DNA of 64,000 nt from assembly GCA_035765195.1 (NCBI GenBank), contig DASTYC010000036.1, positions 1 through 64,000 of the forward strand. Reading direction: 5' to 3'. Position numbers and translations under genes: made by a program. Source of the DNA: CALAED01 sp035765195 (GTDB taxonomy: Bacteria > Actinomycetota > Actinomycetes > Streptosporangiales > Streptosporangiaceae). This document shows, in pieces, positions 25,415-34,171 of this stretch. The notes under the pieces are model-generated. The model saw nothing but the letters and a program-made list of their open reading frames with translations, was not told the origin of the DNA and did no database searches. Positions within the stretch are counted from its first letter, which is position 1, and each line of letters starts with the position of its first letter.

Positions 25415-25622
25415 GGCCCCGCCGCCGCCGGCGGCGGCCGCCGTCGGGCGGCGCGGCCGGTCCCATGCTCGTGTGTCGGTTACCCGGAACAAGGCTCGAG
25501 TCGTGGCTCGATTCCGGCCCGGAGCCTCATTTCTGTAATTCATAGTAATGATCCCGACACCGGGCGTAATGTAGCTCGCGCCCATGCAGGACGAGGTGAC
25601 GTGAGAGGAGGGGGAGCCGAGG
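25415..25622. other. Intergenic region upstream of the MEDS-STAS gene
   Basis: About 208 bp with a GC-only block at 25418-25446, which may form terminator-like hairpins for the upstream gene. An AGGAGGGGG ribosome-binding site at 25605-25613 precedes the TTG start of the next gene. Confidence 0.4.
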
Positions 25623-26504
25623 TTGTCTGTTCCGGTCGACGCGCGCACCATGACCGTCACACAGATGCGACTGGGCGATCACGCCTTCGCTCACTACGCC
25701 GACGATGATGCCCGCTGGGAGCTGTTCGGCGCCTTCTGCGCCCTGGGACTCGCCAACGGAGAGAAAGTCCTCGTGCTGGCCGATCCCGCGGTCCCCGACG
25801 ACGAGGCCTACCAGCGCCTGTTCCCCGACGGTGGCTTCGCGGAGCAGGCCCTGGCCAGCGGCCAGTTGATGTTCCACAGCATGCGCGCGCTGGTCCATCC
25901 CGATCGCCGGTTCACCGCGGAGCGGCAGATCAGCAGGCTGTTCGAGGAGACCGAACGGGCCCGCTGGCAGGGCTATGCGGGCCTGCGGGCGATCATCGAC
26001 ATGATGTGGGTGCCGGAATGGGACACCGACGTCGCGACCGTGCTGCACCGAGAGACGCACGCCGATGCCCTGTTCGCCAGGCGGCAGTACGCCGAGTTGT
26101 GCGCCTATGACCGGCGCGTCTTCGAGCCCGAAGTGATCGAGGCGATGCGCGTCGGCCATCCCGTGGCCGTGCTGGAACGGCCGGGAGACCTCGACGCCTA
26201 CCATTCGATCAACGGCCTCCACCTGATCGGCGACGCCGACATGGCCACTCGCGACCAGTTCGTCGCGGCGCTGGGCAAGGGGCTGGCCGACGCGGCCAAG
26301 GTCGGGCGGCTGCTGCTCGACCTGTCCCGGCTCGCGTTCATGTCCGCCGCCTGCGCCGCCGATCTGCTCCGGCTCGTGGCGCAGGCGGACGGGTTCGAGC
26401 GGGTCGACGTCCACTGTTCGTACTTCCACGCCAACGTGCTGCGCAGGCTGGGCTCGGCCCGGATCAGGCGGCTGACGGTCACCACCGCGTTGGAGCGGCC
26501 ATGA
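25623..26504 (+). CDS. MEDS-domain sensor with C-terminal STAS domain
   Basis: The 293-residue protein has an N-terminal MEDS (DcmR-type sensory) domain: GDHAFAHYADDDARWELFGAF, GLANGEKVLVLADP and RRFTAERQISRLFEETERARWQGYAGLRAIIDMMW. This P-loop-related domain lacks a Walker A motif. The last ~95 residues (HLIGDADMATRDQFVAAL, LLLDLSRLAFMSAACAADLLRL) form a STAS domain in which the Ser after FM occupies the position usually phosphorylated in anti-anti-sigma factors. The TTG start at 25623 has a strong ribosome-binding site 9 nt upstream; an ATG at 25650 is an alternative. It overlaps the next gene by 4 bp, so sensor/antagonist and ATPase are co-produced. Confidence 0.8.
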   Translation: MSVPVDARTMTVTQMRLGDHAFAHYADDDARWELFGAFCALGLANGEKVLVLADPAVPDDEAYQRLFPDGGFAEQALASGQLMFHSMRALVHPDRRFTAERQISRLFEETERARWQGYAGLRAIIDMMWVPEWDTDVATVLHRETHADALFARRQYAELCAYDRRVFEPEVIEAMRVGHPVAVLERPGDLDAYHSINGLHLIGDADMATRDQFVAALGKGLADAAKVGRLLLDLSRLAFMSAACAADLLRLVAQADGFERVDVHCSYFHANVLRRLGSARIRRLTVTTALERP

Positions 26505-26950
26505 CCGCGTCGACCGGCTCCGATGCCACGCGCCTGCCCCTGCTCGACCTGAAGTTCGGCGCCGCCGACCACTCACGACTGCGGCTTTGCGTCGAGGCCT
26601 GCGCCATCCGGGCCGGGCTGGGCGAACCACACCTCGCCGAGTTCCTGTTGGCCGTCCACGAAGTCGTCGACAACGCGATCCAGCACGGTGGCGGCCGGGG
26701 ACACCTGCGGCTGCGGCGGCGCAACGGCGCGCTGCACTGTCAGGTCATCGACACCGGGCCGGGCTTCGGCGACCAGGTCGCCATCCCGCCCGGGCAGCCC
26801 GACGTCGACGCCGAACGGGGCCGCGGCCTCTGGCTCGTCCATCAGCTGACGGACCGGGTGACCATCACCACCGGCTCCAAGGGCTCCATCGTCAGCCTCA
26901 CCGTCGCGCTGCGGGACACCGATGGTGCCGACGGCGCGCGGTGCGGCTAG
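26501..26950 (+). CDS. Anti-sigma-type ATP-binding protein (RsbW-like)
   Basis: The 149-residue protein consists of a GHKL ATPase domain: LLAVHEVVDNAIQHGG (N box), VIDTGPGFGD (G1) and RGRGLWLVHQLTD (G2), ending with VTITTGSKGSIVSLTV. ATG at 26501 overlaps the stop of the MEDS-STAS gene (ATGA), a strong sign of translational coupling. By analogy with SpoIIAA/SpoIIAB and RsbV/RsbW pairs, the STAS protein is probably its antagonist and a sigma factor elsewhere its client. The partner-switching role is inference from this gene pair. Confidence 0.8.
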   Translation: MTASTGSDATRLPLLDLKFGAADHSRLRLCVEACAIRAGLGEPHLAEFLLAVHEVVDNAIQHGGGRGHLRLRRRNGALHCQVIDTGPGFGDQVAIPPGQPDVDAERGRGLWLVHQLTDRVTITTGSKGSIVSLTVALRDTDGADGARCG

Positions 26951-26997
26951 CGGCCGGCGGCGACGCGACGACGCGTTGGGTGCGCCCGGCGGGTTCG

Positions 26998-29052
26998 TTA
27001 GGAGCGGTAGTCGCGGTAGGTGTCCCACTCGTCGCCGCCACGCTGCTGCGGCTGTGGCTGCGTCGACGACTCCGGGTGGTGCCCGTATTCGGAGCCGGGC
27101 TGGCTCGACCCGTACGGGGCGCCGCCGTAGCCGCCCGTCGCGTAGTGCTGGCCGCCGGAGTTGCCGGCGGACTGGCCGTAGCCGTGTTCAGGCTGCGGCG
27201 TGCCATAGCCCGGGTCGGGCGTGGGGGAGCCGTAGTAGCCGGACGCGGATCCCGAGCCGCCCGCGCCGCCGGACCCCGGTGAGTTGCCGTAGCCGCTCGA
27301 GTTGAGCGGGTCGCCGTTGGACCCGGCGCCGTAACTGCTGCTTCCGGTGAAATCGGAATAGCGGCTCGGCTCCTCGACCGCGGGCGGCGGGCTCTGCAGC
27401 GGGATCGGCCCGGAGTTGCGGCTCACCGATCCGTACGAGTCGCCGCGGCCGCCGGGCAGGCTCCCATAGCCGCCGAGCGGGTCGTCGTAGCGCGGCGCCT
27501 CGCCGTACACCGGCGCCGACGGATAGCCGTCTGTGGTGGCGTAGCCGTCGCCCGTGGATCCGGCGCCGGAGTAACCGCCGCCGCTCGCCGAGCCGTAACC
27601 GCCGCCATGGTCGCCGCCCGATGACAGCCCGTTGCCCGACAGCCCGTTACTGGACGCGGACGGCGTGCCGCCGCCGAGCGTGCCGATGCCGAGGGGGTCG
27701 GTGGAGTAAGGGGGCGCGGGGGAGTGCGACCCGGAGGACGCGCCATGGCCCGTGCTCGACGGATTCGTGGTGTTCGCCGAGCCCGCCGAACCCGAGGTGC
27801 CCGGCGACGACGTCGACCAGGAGCCGCTCGAGCCGTACCCGGGGTCGCTCGAGCCGTACCCGGGGTCGCCGCTCAACGGTCCGCCGGAGCCCAGCGACCC
27901 CAGCGAGTGTTGCGGGCCGGTGTTGCTCGACGTGCCGCCGAGGGAGCCGCCCCCGAGGGTGCCGCTGTTCAACGGATCGTTCAACGGGTCGTTCAACGGG
28001 TCGCCCGACGGCGTGCTCGTGCCGGAACCCTGCGTGTTGGACTTGCGGCGGTCGGCCTGGATTCGCTGGAGTAGTTCGTCAACGGTGGGCAGCCGGTGCG
28101 AGTCGCTGTCGCCCGTTGACCGGGACGAGACCGACGGGATCGAGGAGCCGGACGAGCCACTTGACAGGCCGGGCGACGAATTCGACAGGCCAGGAGAGGT
28201 CGACGAGCTCAGTGGTCCCTGCAGGGCGGAGCCGCTGCCGTAGGAGCTCGCCGAGCCGCCGCCGTACGAACCGGGGTTGGTCCCGCCGTAGCCAAGGGGG
28301 CCGCCGCCATAGGACGCCTCGCCGTACGACGAGGCCGAGTCGCCCGTGTACACCTGGGTCGACTCCGGGTCGAGCGCGTCCGCGCGTGTTGTCGACACGC
28401 CCAGCGGATCGGCGATGCCGAGCGGGTTGCGGCTCAGCGGATCGCTCAGCCGGCCGCCCCCGGAGGACGTGGACGACAGCGGCAGCGACCCGTCGAGCGG
28501 ATCCATCGGACGCCCCTGCTGGCCGTGCTGGGCCGGCAGGTCCAGCGGGCTCGCCGCCATGGACGGCGCGGCCAGCGGCGTCGGCAGCGCGGCCGCCGGA
28601 TCGGCCCGCCCCGGCTGCGCGTGCTGCGGAGTCGACTGCTCGGCGGCGAGATGCTCATCGAGCGGGTCGGGCACGTTCGGCGGCCGCTCGCCGCCGTCGT
28701 CGTGCTGCCAGGGGAACTTCGGCTTGTCGAAGGTGATGGTCGCCCAGTAGTCGTCGTCGTCGAGCTTCTCCGCGGGGCGGGTGTGACCGCCGCCCGACTG
28801 GGCCGGCCCGGGTGGCGGCGGGCTCAGGGGGGCGCCGGCGACGCGCCGGTCGTAGCCGGTGCCGTAGGCGTGGTCGAGCTCGTCTTCTTCGTCGTAGTCG
28901 GGGGCGCGCCGGCCGCGGGGCGGGTCTTCCGTGATCCAGTCGTCCTCGTCACGGGACGACCGGCCGGCCCGCAGCCCCAGGGCCACGAGGACCACTACAA
29001 GGACGACGACCACGACGAGGCCGAGGACGACGATGTAAGTCATTGCACCCAC
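26998..29052 (-). CDS. Membrane-anchored low-complexity Gly/Ser/Pro/Tyr-rich protein
   Basis: The 684-residue protein has one N-terminal membrane helix (about residues 5-28, IVVLGLVVVVVLVVVLVALGL), an acidic stretch (SSRDEDDWITEDPP), then about 600 residues of low complexity. Units such as DPLNDPLND, GYGSSDPGYGSS and GSYGGGSASSYGSGSA recur. Matching DNA repeats are visible at 27830-27872 and about 27970-28005. Codon use keeps strong third-position GC, supporting real coding. GTG at 29052 and ATG at 29043 are possible starts. The type I membrane layout suggests a cell-envelope linker or scaffold; alternatively it may form condensates on the cytosolic face. Function is unknown. Confidence 0.7.
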   Translation of the reverse strand: MGAMTYIVVLGLVVVVVLVVVLVALGLRAGRSSRDEDDWITEDPPRGRRAPDYDEEDELDHAYGTGYDRRVAGAPLSPPPPGPAQSGGGHTRPAEKLDDDDYWATITFDKPKFPWQHDDGGERPPNVPDPLDEHLAAEQSTPQHAQPGRADPAAALPTPLAAPSMAASPLDLPAQHGQQGRPMDPLDGSLPLSSTSSGGGRLSDPLSRNPLGIADPLGVSTTRADALDPESTQVYTGDSASSYGEASYGGGPLGYGGTNPGSYGGGSASSYGSGSALQGPLSSSTSPGLSNSSPGLSSGSSGSSIPSVSSRSTGDSDSHRLPTVDELLQRIQADRRKSNTQGSGTSTPSGDPLNDPLNDPLNSGTLGGGSLGGTSSNTGPQHSLGSLGSGGPLSGDPGYGSSDPGYGSSGSWSTSSPGTSGSAGSANTTNPSSTGHGASSGSHSPAPPYSTDPLGIGTLGGGTPSASSNGLSGNGLSSGGDHGGGYGSASGGGYSGAGSTGDGYATTDGYPSAPVYGEAPRYDDPLGGYGSLPGGRGDSYGSVSRNSGPIPLQSPPPAVEEPSRYSDFTGSSSYGAGSNGDPLNSSGYGNSPGSGGAGGSGSASGYYGSPTPDPGYGTPQPEHGYGQSAGNSGGQHYATGGYGGAPYGSSQPGSEYGHHPESSTQPQPQQRGGDEWDTYRDYRS

Positions 29053-29269
29053 CCAATGCCTGGTCTAGCGGCCGACAGCGACTTGTCCTGCGGGTTTGCC
29101 CCCGGATCTCAGCTGCGTCGTGGCCCCTAGGGACCTCACACGATTGTTGCCGACCGCTATAGCGCTTGTCACACCCTTCGCGGACATCTACCTTCACACG
29201 ACTCGCACCGATTGGCCAATTCAGGCAATCTGTGCTCTAGACACCGCTTTGTCTGTTATGCCAGCGGTG
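29053..29269. other. Intergenic region between two minus-strand genes
   Basis: About 217 bp lie upstream of the low-complexity gene and downstream of the PEBP gene. It should hold the low-complexity gene's promoter, but no clear -10/-35 pair or terminator was picked out. Confidence 0.35.
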
Positions 29270-29875
29270 TCACTTTGTGCCAAACATCCCGGTGAGCCTC
29301 CCTCGCCCGATCGTGTGCTTGGCGATCTCGTTGAGCGCGTCGTTGAGCTCGGCACCCTGCCGCAGCGGCAGTTTTTCACTGAGGGCGTAGATGGTGAACC
29401 GATAACGGTGCACCTGCCCCTTGGGCGGACACGGCGGCTGGTATCTCGGCGTGCCCGAGGTGTTGATGGCCTCGACCGCACCCTCGGGATGCGCGCCTTC
29501 GACCAAGTCGGCCGTCGTCCCGTCGATGTCCGCGATCACCCAGTGTACGTACGAACCGTTGGGCGCGTCCGGGTCATCGACCACGATGGCGTACGCCTGG
29601 GTCGCCGGCGGCTGCGGTCCCCCCGACCAGTGCAGCGGCGGCGTCCTGCCCTCGCCGCCGCGGTAGGAGGAGCAGCCGAATCGCACGGGGATCTGCCCGC
29701 CTTCGCGGAACGCCGCACTGGTGACGGTGAACCATTCGCCGACGTCGGTGGTGCTCTGGGTCAGCCCGCAGGCGGCGAGCCCGCCGGCCGTCGCCATGGT
29801 GACGGCGACCCGGCAGGCGTCGCGCACCACTCCCCGCGTACGGGGCGCGTGGCGCGACAGAGCACGCGAACTCAT
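29270..29875 (-). CDS. PEBP (YbhB/YbcL-like) family lipoprotein
   Basis: The protein is about 201 residues when started at 29875. The N terminus shows a twin-Arg-like basic region and a lipobox ending AAGGLAACG, so it is probably a secreted lipoprotein. The mature part has the phosphatidylethanolamine-binding-protein motifs YAIVVDDPDAPNGSYVHWVIADI and, further on, PCPPKGQVHRYRFTIYAL, which line the anion-binding pocket. The ATG at 29875 follows a TAGTGT -10 box (plus strand 29883-29888) by 7 nt, consistent with a leaderless message. Upstream in-frame codons to 29965 are unlikely to be translated. The biological ligand is unknown. Confidence 0.85.
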   Translation of the reverse strand: MSSRALSRHAPRTRGVVRDACRVAVTMATAGGLAACGLTQSTTDVGEWFTVTSAAFREGGQIPVRFGCSSYRGGEGRTPPLHWSGGPQPPATQAYAIVVDDPDAPNGSYVHWVIADIDGTTADLVEGAHPEGAVEAINTSGTPRYQPPCPPKGQVHRYRFTIYALSEKLPLRQGAELNDALNEIAKHTIGRGRLTGMFGTK

Positions 29876-30064
29876 GCGGCCCACACTAGACGCTGGCGAT
29901 GTGCGGGCAGGGGCGGATCGAAGCTCTTTGACGGCCCTTTCACTAGCGCCGGTGATACATGTCACGCCGACACGCCGGGGCCACGACGGAGGGACACCGC
30001 ACGATCACGCCGCGACGAGCGGCTCCGAACCCGCCCGCCCGCGCGACACGGCTCGCAGCCGACC

Positions 30065-30871
30065 TTAGACGCGCCCGCGCAGCACGCGAACGGCCAGCGG
30101 CGCGGCCACCGCGATGATCACGACCGCCCAGATCAGTGACTTGACCGCCGGGCCGGCGATCGGACCGCCCACCAGCATGCCGCGGGTCGCGTCGGCGAGG
30201 TTCGAGACGGGATTGACCTTGGCCCATGCCTGCAGCCAGCCCGGCAGCGTCTCGATCCGCACGAACGCGGTGCTGGTGAAGCTCAGCGGGAACACGGTCG
30301 TGAACCCGAAGATCATCACCTTCTCCGGCTCGTTCACCACGAGTCCGATCAGCACCGCGACCCATGCGAACGCCAGCGTGAACACCAGCACCAGCGCGAA
30401 CGCCTCGACCACGCCGAACACGCTGTCCGGCCGGAACCCGATCAGCACTCCGATGGACAGGATCAGCACCATGGACCACGCCTGCTTGGCCGAGTCGGAC
30501 AGGATCCGGCTCGCCAGCGGCGCCGCCTGCGAGATCGGCAGGCTGCGCAGCCGGTCGAAGACGCCCTTGGTGATGTCGAGGTTCAACCCCATGCCGGTGT
30601 TCAAGGTGGCGAACAGGGCGTTCTGCACCATGATCCCGGCGAGCATGTACTGGACGTACGCCTCCGGCGAGCCGGCCATCTGCCCGCCGAAGACGTAAGT
30701 GAACAGCAGCACGAACATGATGGGCTGGACGCTGAAGTCCATCAGCTCCATCGGGTTGTGCTTGATCTGCACCAGCACCCGCCAGGTCAGCGTGAGCGTG
30801 TGCCGCAGCCCCTCGATCGGGCTGACCCGCCTGGGCAGGGCGGCGGGCGCGGCGTGAGCGACGGCGGTCAT
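30065..30871 (-). CDS. ABC-2 type exporter permease
   Basis: The 268-residue protein has about six membrane segments, including PIMFVLLFTYVFGG, ALVLVFTLAFAWVAVLIGLV and a C-terminal SLIWAVVIIAVAAPLAVRVL. The segment KGVFDRLRSLPIS is the conserved cytoplasmic helix of the DrrB-like family. It overlaps the upstream ATPase gene by 4 bp (ATGA), as expected for a coupled exporter pair. It is a paralogue-type system to the one at 20985-22735 but with no adjacent TetR gene. Substrate is unknown. Confidence 0.85.
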   Translation of the reverse strand: MTAVAHAAPAALPRRVSPIEGLRHTLTLTWRVLVQIKHNPMELMDFSVQPIMFVLLFTYVFGGQMAGSPEAYVQYMLAGIMVQNALFATLNTGMGLNLDITKGVFDRLRSLPISQAAPLASRILSDSAKQAWSMVLILSIGVLIGFRPDSVFGVVEAFALVLVFTLAFAWVAVLIGLVVNEPEKVMIFGFTTVFPLSFTSTAFVRIETLPGWLQAWAKVNPVSNLADATRGMLVGGPIAGPAVKSLIWAVVIIAVAAPLAVRVLRGRV

Positions 30872-31848
30872 GCCACGCTCCCTTCTGTGATGAGTTCATC
30901 GTCTTCGCCGGTGGGCTCTTCGGCGCGGTGGCCGGTGAGCGACAAGAACACCTCGTCGAGGCTGGACTTGCGCAGCGAGAGTTCGCCCACGATGACGCCG
31001 GCGTCGTCGAGCCGCCGTACGACGGCGGGGAGCACCGCGGGGTCCTTCACCGCGGCGCTGACCAGCCCGCCCTCGACCTGAGGCGGCGACCCGACCAGGT
31101 CTCCGACCACCCGGGCCACGGTGACGTTGTCGGCCGCGGTCACCGGGCGGACCTCCAGCACCGAGCCGCCGACCTGGGTCTTCAGCTCGTCCGGGGTTCC
31201 CTTGGCGATGGCCTTGCCGTGGTCGATGACGACGATGTCGTCGGCCAGCTGGTCGGCCTCCTCCAGGTACTGCGTGGTGAGCAGCACGGTCACCCCTTCG
31301 TCGGTCAGGTCGCGCACGATGTCCCACAGCCCGCCCCGGCTGCGCGGGTCGAGGCCGGTGGTCGGCTCGTCGAGGTAGAGGACGTGCGGGTCCCCGACCA
31401 GGCTGGCCGCGAGGTCGAGCCGGCGCCGCATGCCGCCCGAGTAGGTCTTGGCGGCACGGTCGCGCGCGTCCCACAGCTCGAATCGTTCGAGCAGCTCGGC
31501 GGCACGGAGTTTGGCCTCGCGGCGCGACCGCCCGAGCAGCCGGCCGATCATCACGAGGTTCTCCGTGCCCGTCAGCATCTCGTCGACGGAGGCGTACTGC
31601 CCGGTGAGCCCGATGAGCTGGCGGACCCGGTGGGCGTCGCGCACCACGTCGTGGCCGGCGACCTGGGCCGTGCCCTCGTCGGGGCGCAGCAGGGTCGCGA
31701 GGATCCGCACGGCGGTCGTCTTGCCCGCCCCGTTGGGTCCCAGCACGCCGAGGACCGTGCCCTGCCTTGCTTCGAGATCCACCCCGGCCAGCGCCTCGGT
31801 CTCCCCGAACCGCTTCACCAGGCCCTCGGCCTGGATCGCGTAAGTCAT
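30868..31848 (-). CDS. ABC exporter ATP-binding protein (DrrA-like)
   Basis: The 326-residue ATPase shows GPNGAGKTT (Walker A), the YSGGMRRRLDL signature and LYLDEPTTGLD (Walker B). LLTTQYLEEAD and the DrrA-type C-terminal extension (SSLDEVFLSLTGHR) follow. ATG at 31848 was chosen for its AGGGAGA ribosome-binding site; the residues upstream to 31959 do not belong to the family. It is co-transcribed with the permease gene and probably energises export of a hydrophobic compound. It lies divergent from the PH-domain genes. Confidence 0.88.
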   Translation of the reverse strand: MTYAIQAEGLVKRFGETEALAGVDLEARQGTVLGVLGPNGAGKTTAVRILATLLRPDEGTAQVAGHDVVRDAHRVRQLIGLTGQYASVDEMLTGTENLVMIGRLLGRSRREAKLRAAELLERFELWDARDRAAKTYSGGMRRRLDLAASLVGDPHVLYLDEPTTGLDPRSRGGLWDIVRDLTDEGVTVLLTTQYLEEADQLADDIVVIDHGKAIAKGTPDELKTQVGGSVLEVRPVTAADNVTVARVVGDLVGSPPQVEGGLVSAAVKDPAVLPAVVRRLDDAGVIVGELSLRKSSLDEVFLSLTGHRAEEPTGEDDELITEGSVA

Positions 31849-32066
31849 GAAGGTCTCCCTTGCGGAAAGTGAGGAATCTGTGACGCCGGCCCCGTTGTGA
31901 ACTGCATTCCAGTTTGTCGGCGTCTCGCCCCTTTCGCGACCGAGTTTTCCGCGAGCCACCGACAGTTCGCCCGTCCACCGGCCGCGTGCCGCCGCTCGGC
32001 GGGGGCCTGATGTGTGGCGGTCGCGCCCGGCCCGCCCACGGCCACCTGCGATCTAGACTCCAAGGC

Positions 32067-32588
32067 GTGACCCCAGGCCCCCGACTTCGACCGCCCGCGC
32101 ATCGGGTGTCGTCGCGGGCGATCGTGCAATGGGCGGTCGAATACCTCCTCGGCTGGGGGCTCATGCTCGCGATCTCGTGGGGGGCTGCGGCGTGGGCCGA
32201 CAGCGCGCGATGGGCGGCGCTGCCGCCCGCGGTGCTCGATCGCATCTGGTGGCTGCCCGTCGCCGTCGCCGGATGCGGCGTGGTGAGCGTCGCGGTCGCG
32301 CCGGTCTGGCGCTATCACGTGCACCGCTGGGAGGCCGGACGCGATGTCGTCTACACCCGTACGGGCTGGTTCAACCGGCGCTGGCTGCTGGTGCCGGTCA
32401 GCCGCATCCAGACCGTCGACACCGAGCAGGGCTGGCTCGAACGGGCGCTCGGCCTCGCCACGCTGAAGATCGCAACAGCTTCGCACGCCGGTTCGTCCGA
32501 GCTGGCCGGGCTGCCGGTGGGGGTGGCGACCGGGCTCGCCGAGGAGTTGGCGCGGCGCGCGGACAGCCGCAGAGACGACGCGACGTGA
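32067..32588 (+). CDS. Membrane protein with bacterial PH domain (YdbS-like)
   Basis: The 173-residue protein has two N-terminal membrane helices (about 15-40, VEYLLGWGLMLAISWGAAAW, and 52-75). A bPH2 domain follows with the motif YTRTGWFNRRWLLVPVSRIQTVDTEQGWLER. GTG at 32067 follows a TAGACT -10 box (32054-32059) by 7 nt, so it is probably leaderless. Its stop overlaps the GTG of the next gene (GTGA at 32585-32588). In Bacillus the homologous YdbS and YdbT are also adjacent. A membrane role in envelope stress or antimicrobial-peptide tolerance is reported for that pair; for this organism it is inference. Confidence 0.82.
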   Translation: MTPGPRLRPPAHRVSSRAIVQWAVEYLLGWGLMLAISWGAAAWADSARWAALPPAVLDRIWWLPVAVAGCGVVSVAVAPVWRYHVHRWEAGRDVVYTRTGWFNRRWLLVPVSRIQTVDTEQGWLERALGLATLKIATASHAGSSELAGLPVGVATGLAEELARRADSRRDDAT

Positions 32589-34171
32589 CCGCGGTCGACG
32601 AACGCGGGAGGGCCCGCCGGCTGAGCCCGCTCACCGTCGTGCTCGGGGCGGCGCGGGAGACGACGGCGCTGCTGCTCGCGGGCGCGGCGGGGCTGGCCGT
32701 GGGCGGGCTGACGACCGGCGTCTACTTCGCGCTCGCCGGGGTGACGCTCGGCCTCGTGCACCACGCCGTCCGGTGGCTGACGTTCACCTACCGGGTCTAC
32801 GACGACCGCATCGTGCTGCGCCGGCAGCTGATCGGCCGGTCCACCAAGACCATCCCGCTCGAGCGCGTCCGCGGCGTCGACGTCAGCGCCGGCCCGGTCC
32901 ATCGCCTGTTCCGGCTCGCCGTCGTGCACATCGACGCGGCGGCGGGCGGCGGCGGCGCCGACGAGGCCGTGCTCAACGCGATCTCGCAAGACGAGACGAC
33001 CCGGCTGCGGGACGAACTGCTCGGCGGGCGCGGCGGCGGCGCGCCGCCCGCGGCCGCCGGGGCGAACGGCGCCAGGGCCGCGAACGGTGAGAACGGCGCG
33101 GACGTCGCGGACGTCGCGGACGTCGCGTACGACCGCGTACTGGCCGAGCCGATGCCGGACGGCGCGATGCCGATCGAGGCGGTGGCCGTCGACCTGGTCC
33201 GCGCGCGCCGCAGGTGGTACATGTACGCGCCGCTCAGCGGGGCGTATCTGCTCACCCCTTTCGCGCTGATCGGCAGCGTGCTGGGCGGCGTCTACAACCT
33301 CGGCGACGACCTGGGTCTGATCACCGAGCGGCGCGTGGAGTCGTTCGGCAGGCAGGTGAGCGGCCTGCCGTTGGTGGTCGGCGTGGTCGCGCTGGCCATG
33401 GTCGTCCTCGTCTTGCCGGTGGTGTCGGTCGTCGTGTTCGCGCTGTTCAACTGGGACTTCACGCTGAAGTCGCGGGCCGGCGCCATCGTGGCGGAGCGCG
33501 GGCTGCTCACCCGGCGCAGCGTGAGCCTCGAGCGGCGGCGGATCCGCGGCGTGGAGCTGCTCGCCAACCCGATGGAGCGGATCGCGGGCGTCGTCCGGCT
33601 GCGCGCGCTCGTGACCGGGCTGGCGGACGCGGCGCACCGCGGGACGCTGCTGCCCGTGTCGCCGAACCAGGTGGCCGAGGACATCGCCGGCCGGGTGCTC
33701 GGCGCGCCGCCCGCGAGCGTCCCCGCGCCGCTGGTCGGCCATCCGAAGGCGGCGCGGGTCCGCCGGATCGTCCGAGCCGTCGTCCCGCCGCTGCTCGCCG
33801 CCGGCCTCGCCGGTCTGGCCGGGCAGGCATGGGCGGTGGCGACCTGCCTCGCGCTGGCGGTGCTCGCGGTGCCGCTCGGCCTCGACCGGTATCGCCAGCT
33901 CGGCCACGCGCTCGACGACCTGCACCTGGCCGTGCGGTCGGGCTCGCTGCGCCGGCGGCACGTCATCGTCGAACGGCGTGCGGTGGTCGGCTGGCAGGTG
34001 CGGCAGACGGTGTTCCAGCGGCGGCTCGGCCTGGCCACGCTCGTCGCAGCGGTGGGTGCCGGCGACGGTGAGGTCACGGCGATAGATATGGCCGCGGCGG
34101 ACGCCGTCGCGCTCGCGCGGCTCGCCACACCGGACTGGGTCGTGCCGTTCCTCGACTCGGCCGGGGCTTAG
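32585..34171 (+). CDS. Multi-PH-domain membrane protein (YdbT-like)
   Basis: The 528-residue protein has N-terminal helices (about 15-60) and a bPH2 domain with YDDRIVLRRQLIGRSTKTIPLERVRGVDV. A further membrane pair (about 215-285) is followed by a second domain with RGLLTRRSVSLERRRIRGVEL. A third weaker repeat lies near the C terminus (RSGSLRRRHVIVERRAVVGWQV) after two hydrophobic segments. The order of membrane pair then PH domain is repeated about three times, as in YdbT. Translation is coupled to the preceding YdbS-like gene. The 3' end overlaps the convergent sepH gene by 4 bp (34168-34171). Confidence 0.82.
   Translation: MTAVDERGRARRLSPLTVVLGAARETTALLLAGAAGLAVGGLTTGVYFALAGVTLGLVHHAVRWLTFTYRVYDDRIVLRRQLIGRSTKTIPLERVRGVDVSAGPVHRLFRLAVVHIDAAAGGGGADEAVLNAISQDETTRLRDELLGGRGGGAPPAAAGANGARAANGENGADVADVADVAYDRVLAEPMPDGAMPIEAVAVDLVRARRRWYMYAPLSGAYLLTPFALIGSVLGGVYNLGDDLGLITERRVESFGRQVSGLPLVVGVVALAMVVLVLPVVSVVVFALFNWDFTLKSRAGAIVAERGLLTRRSVSLERRRIRGVELLANPMERIAGVVRLRALVTGLADAAHRGTLLPVSPNQVAEDIAGRVLGAPPASVPAPLVGHPKAARVRRIVRAVVPPLLAAGLAGLAGQAWAVATCLALAVLAVPLGLDRYRQLGHALDDLHLAVRSGSLRRRHVIVERRAVVGWQVRQTVFQRRLGLATLVAAVGAGDGEVTAIDMAAADAVALARLATPDWVVPFLDSAGA

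Noticed and set aside
30896..32245. 449-residue minus-strand frame overlapping the second exporter
   Set aside because: A shifted frame of the ATPase gene. The Walker and signature motifs lie in the other frame.
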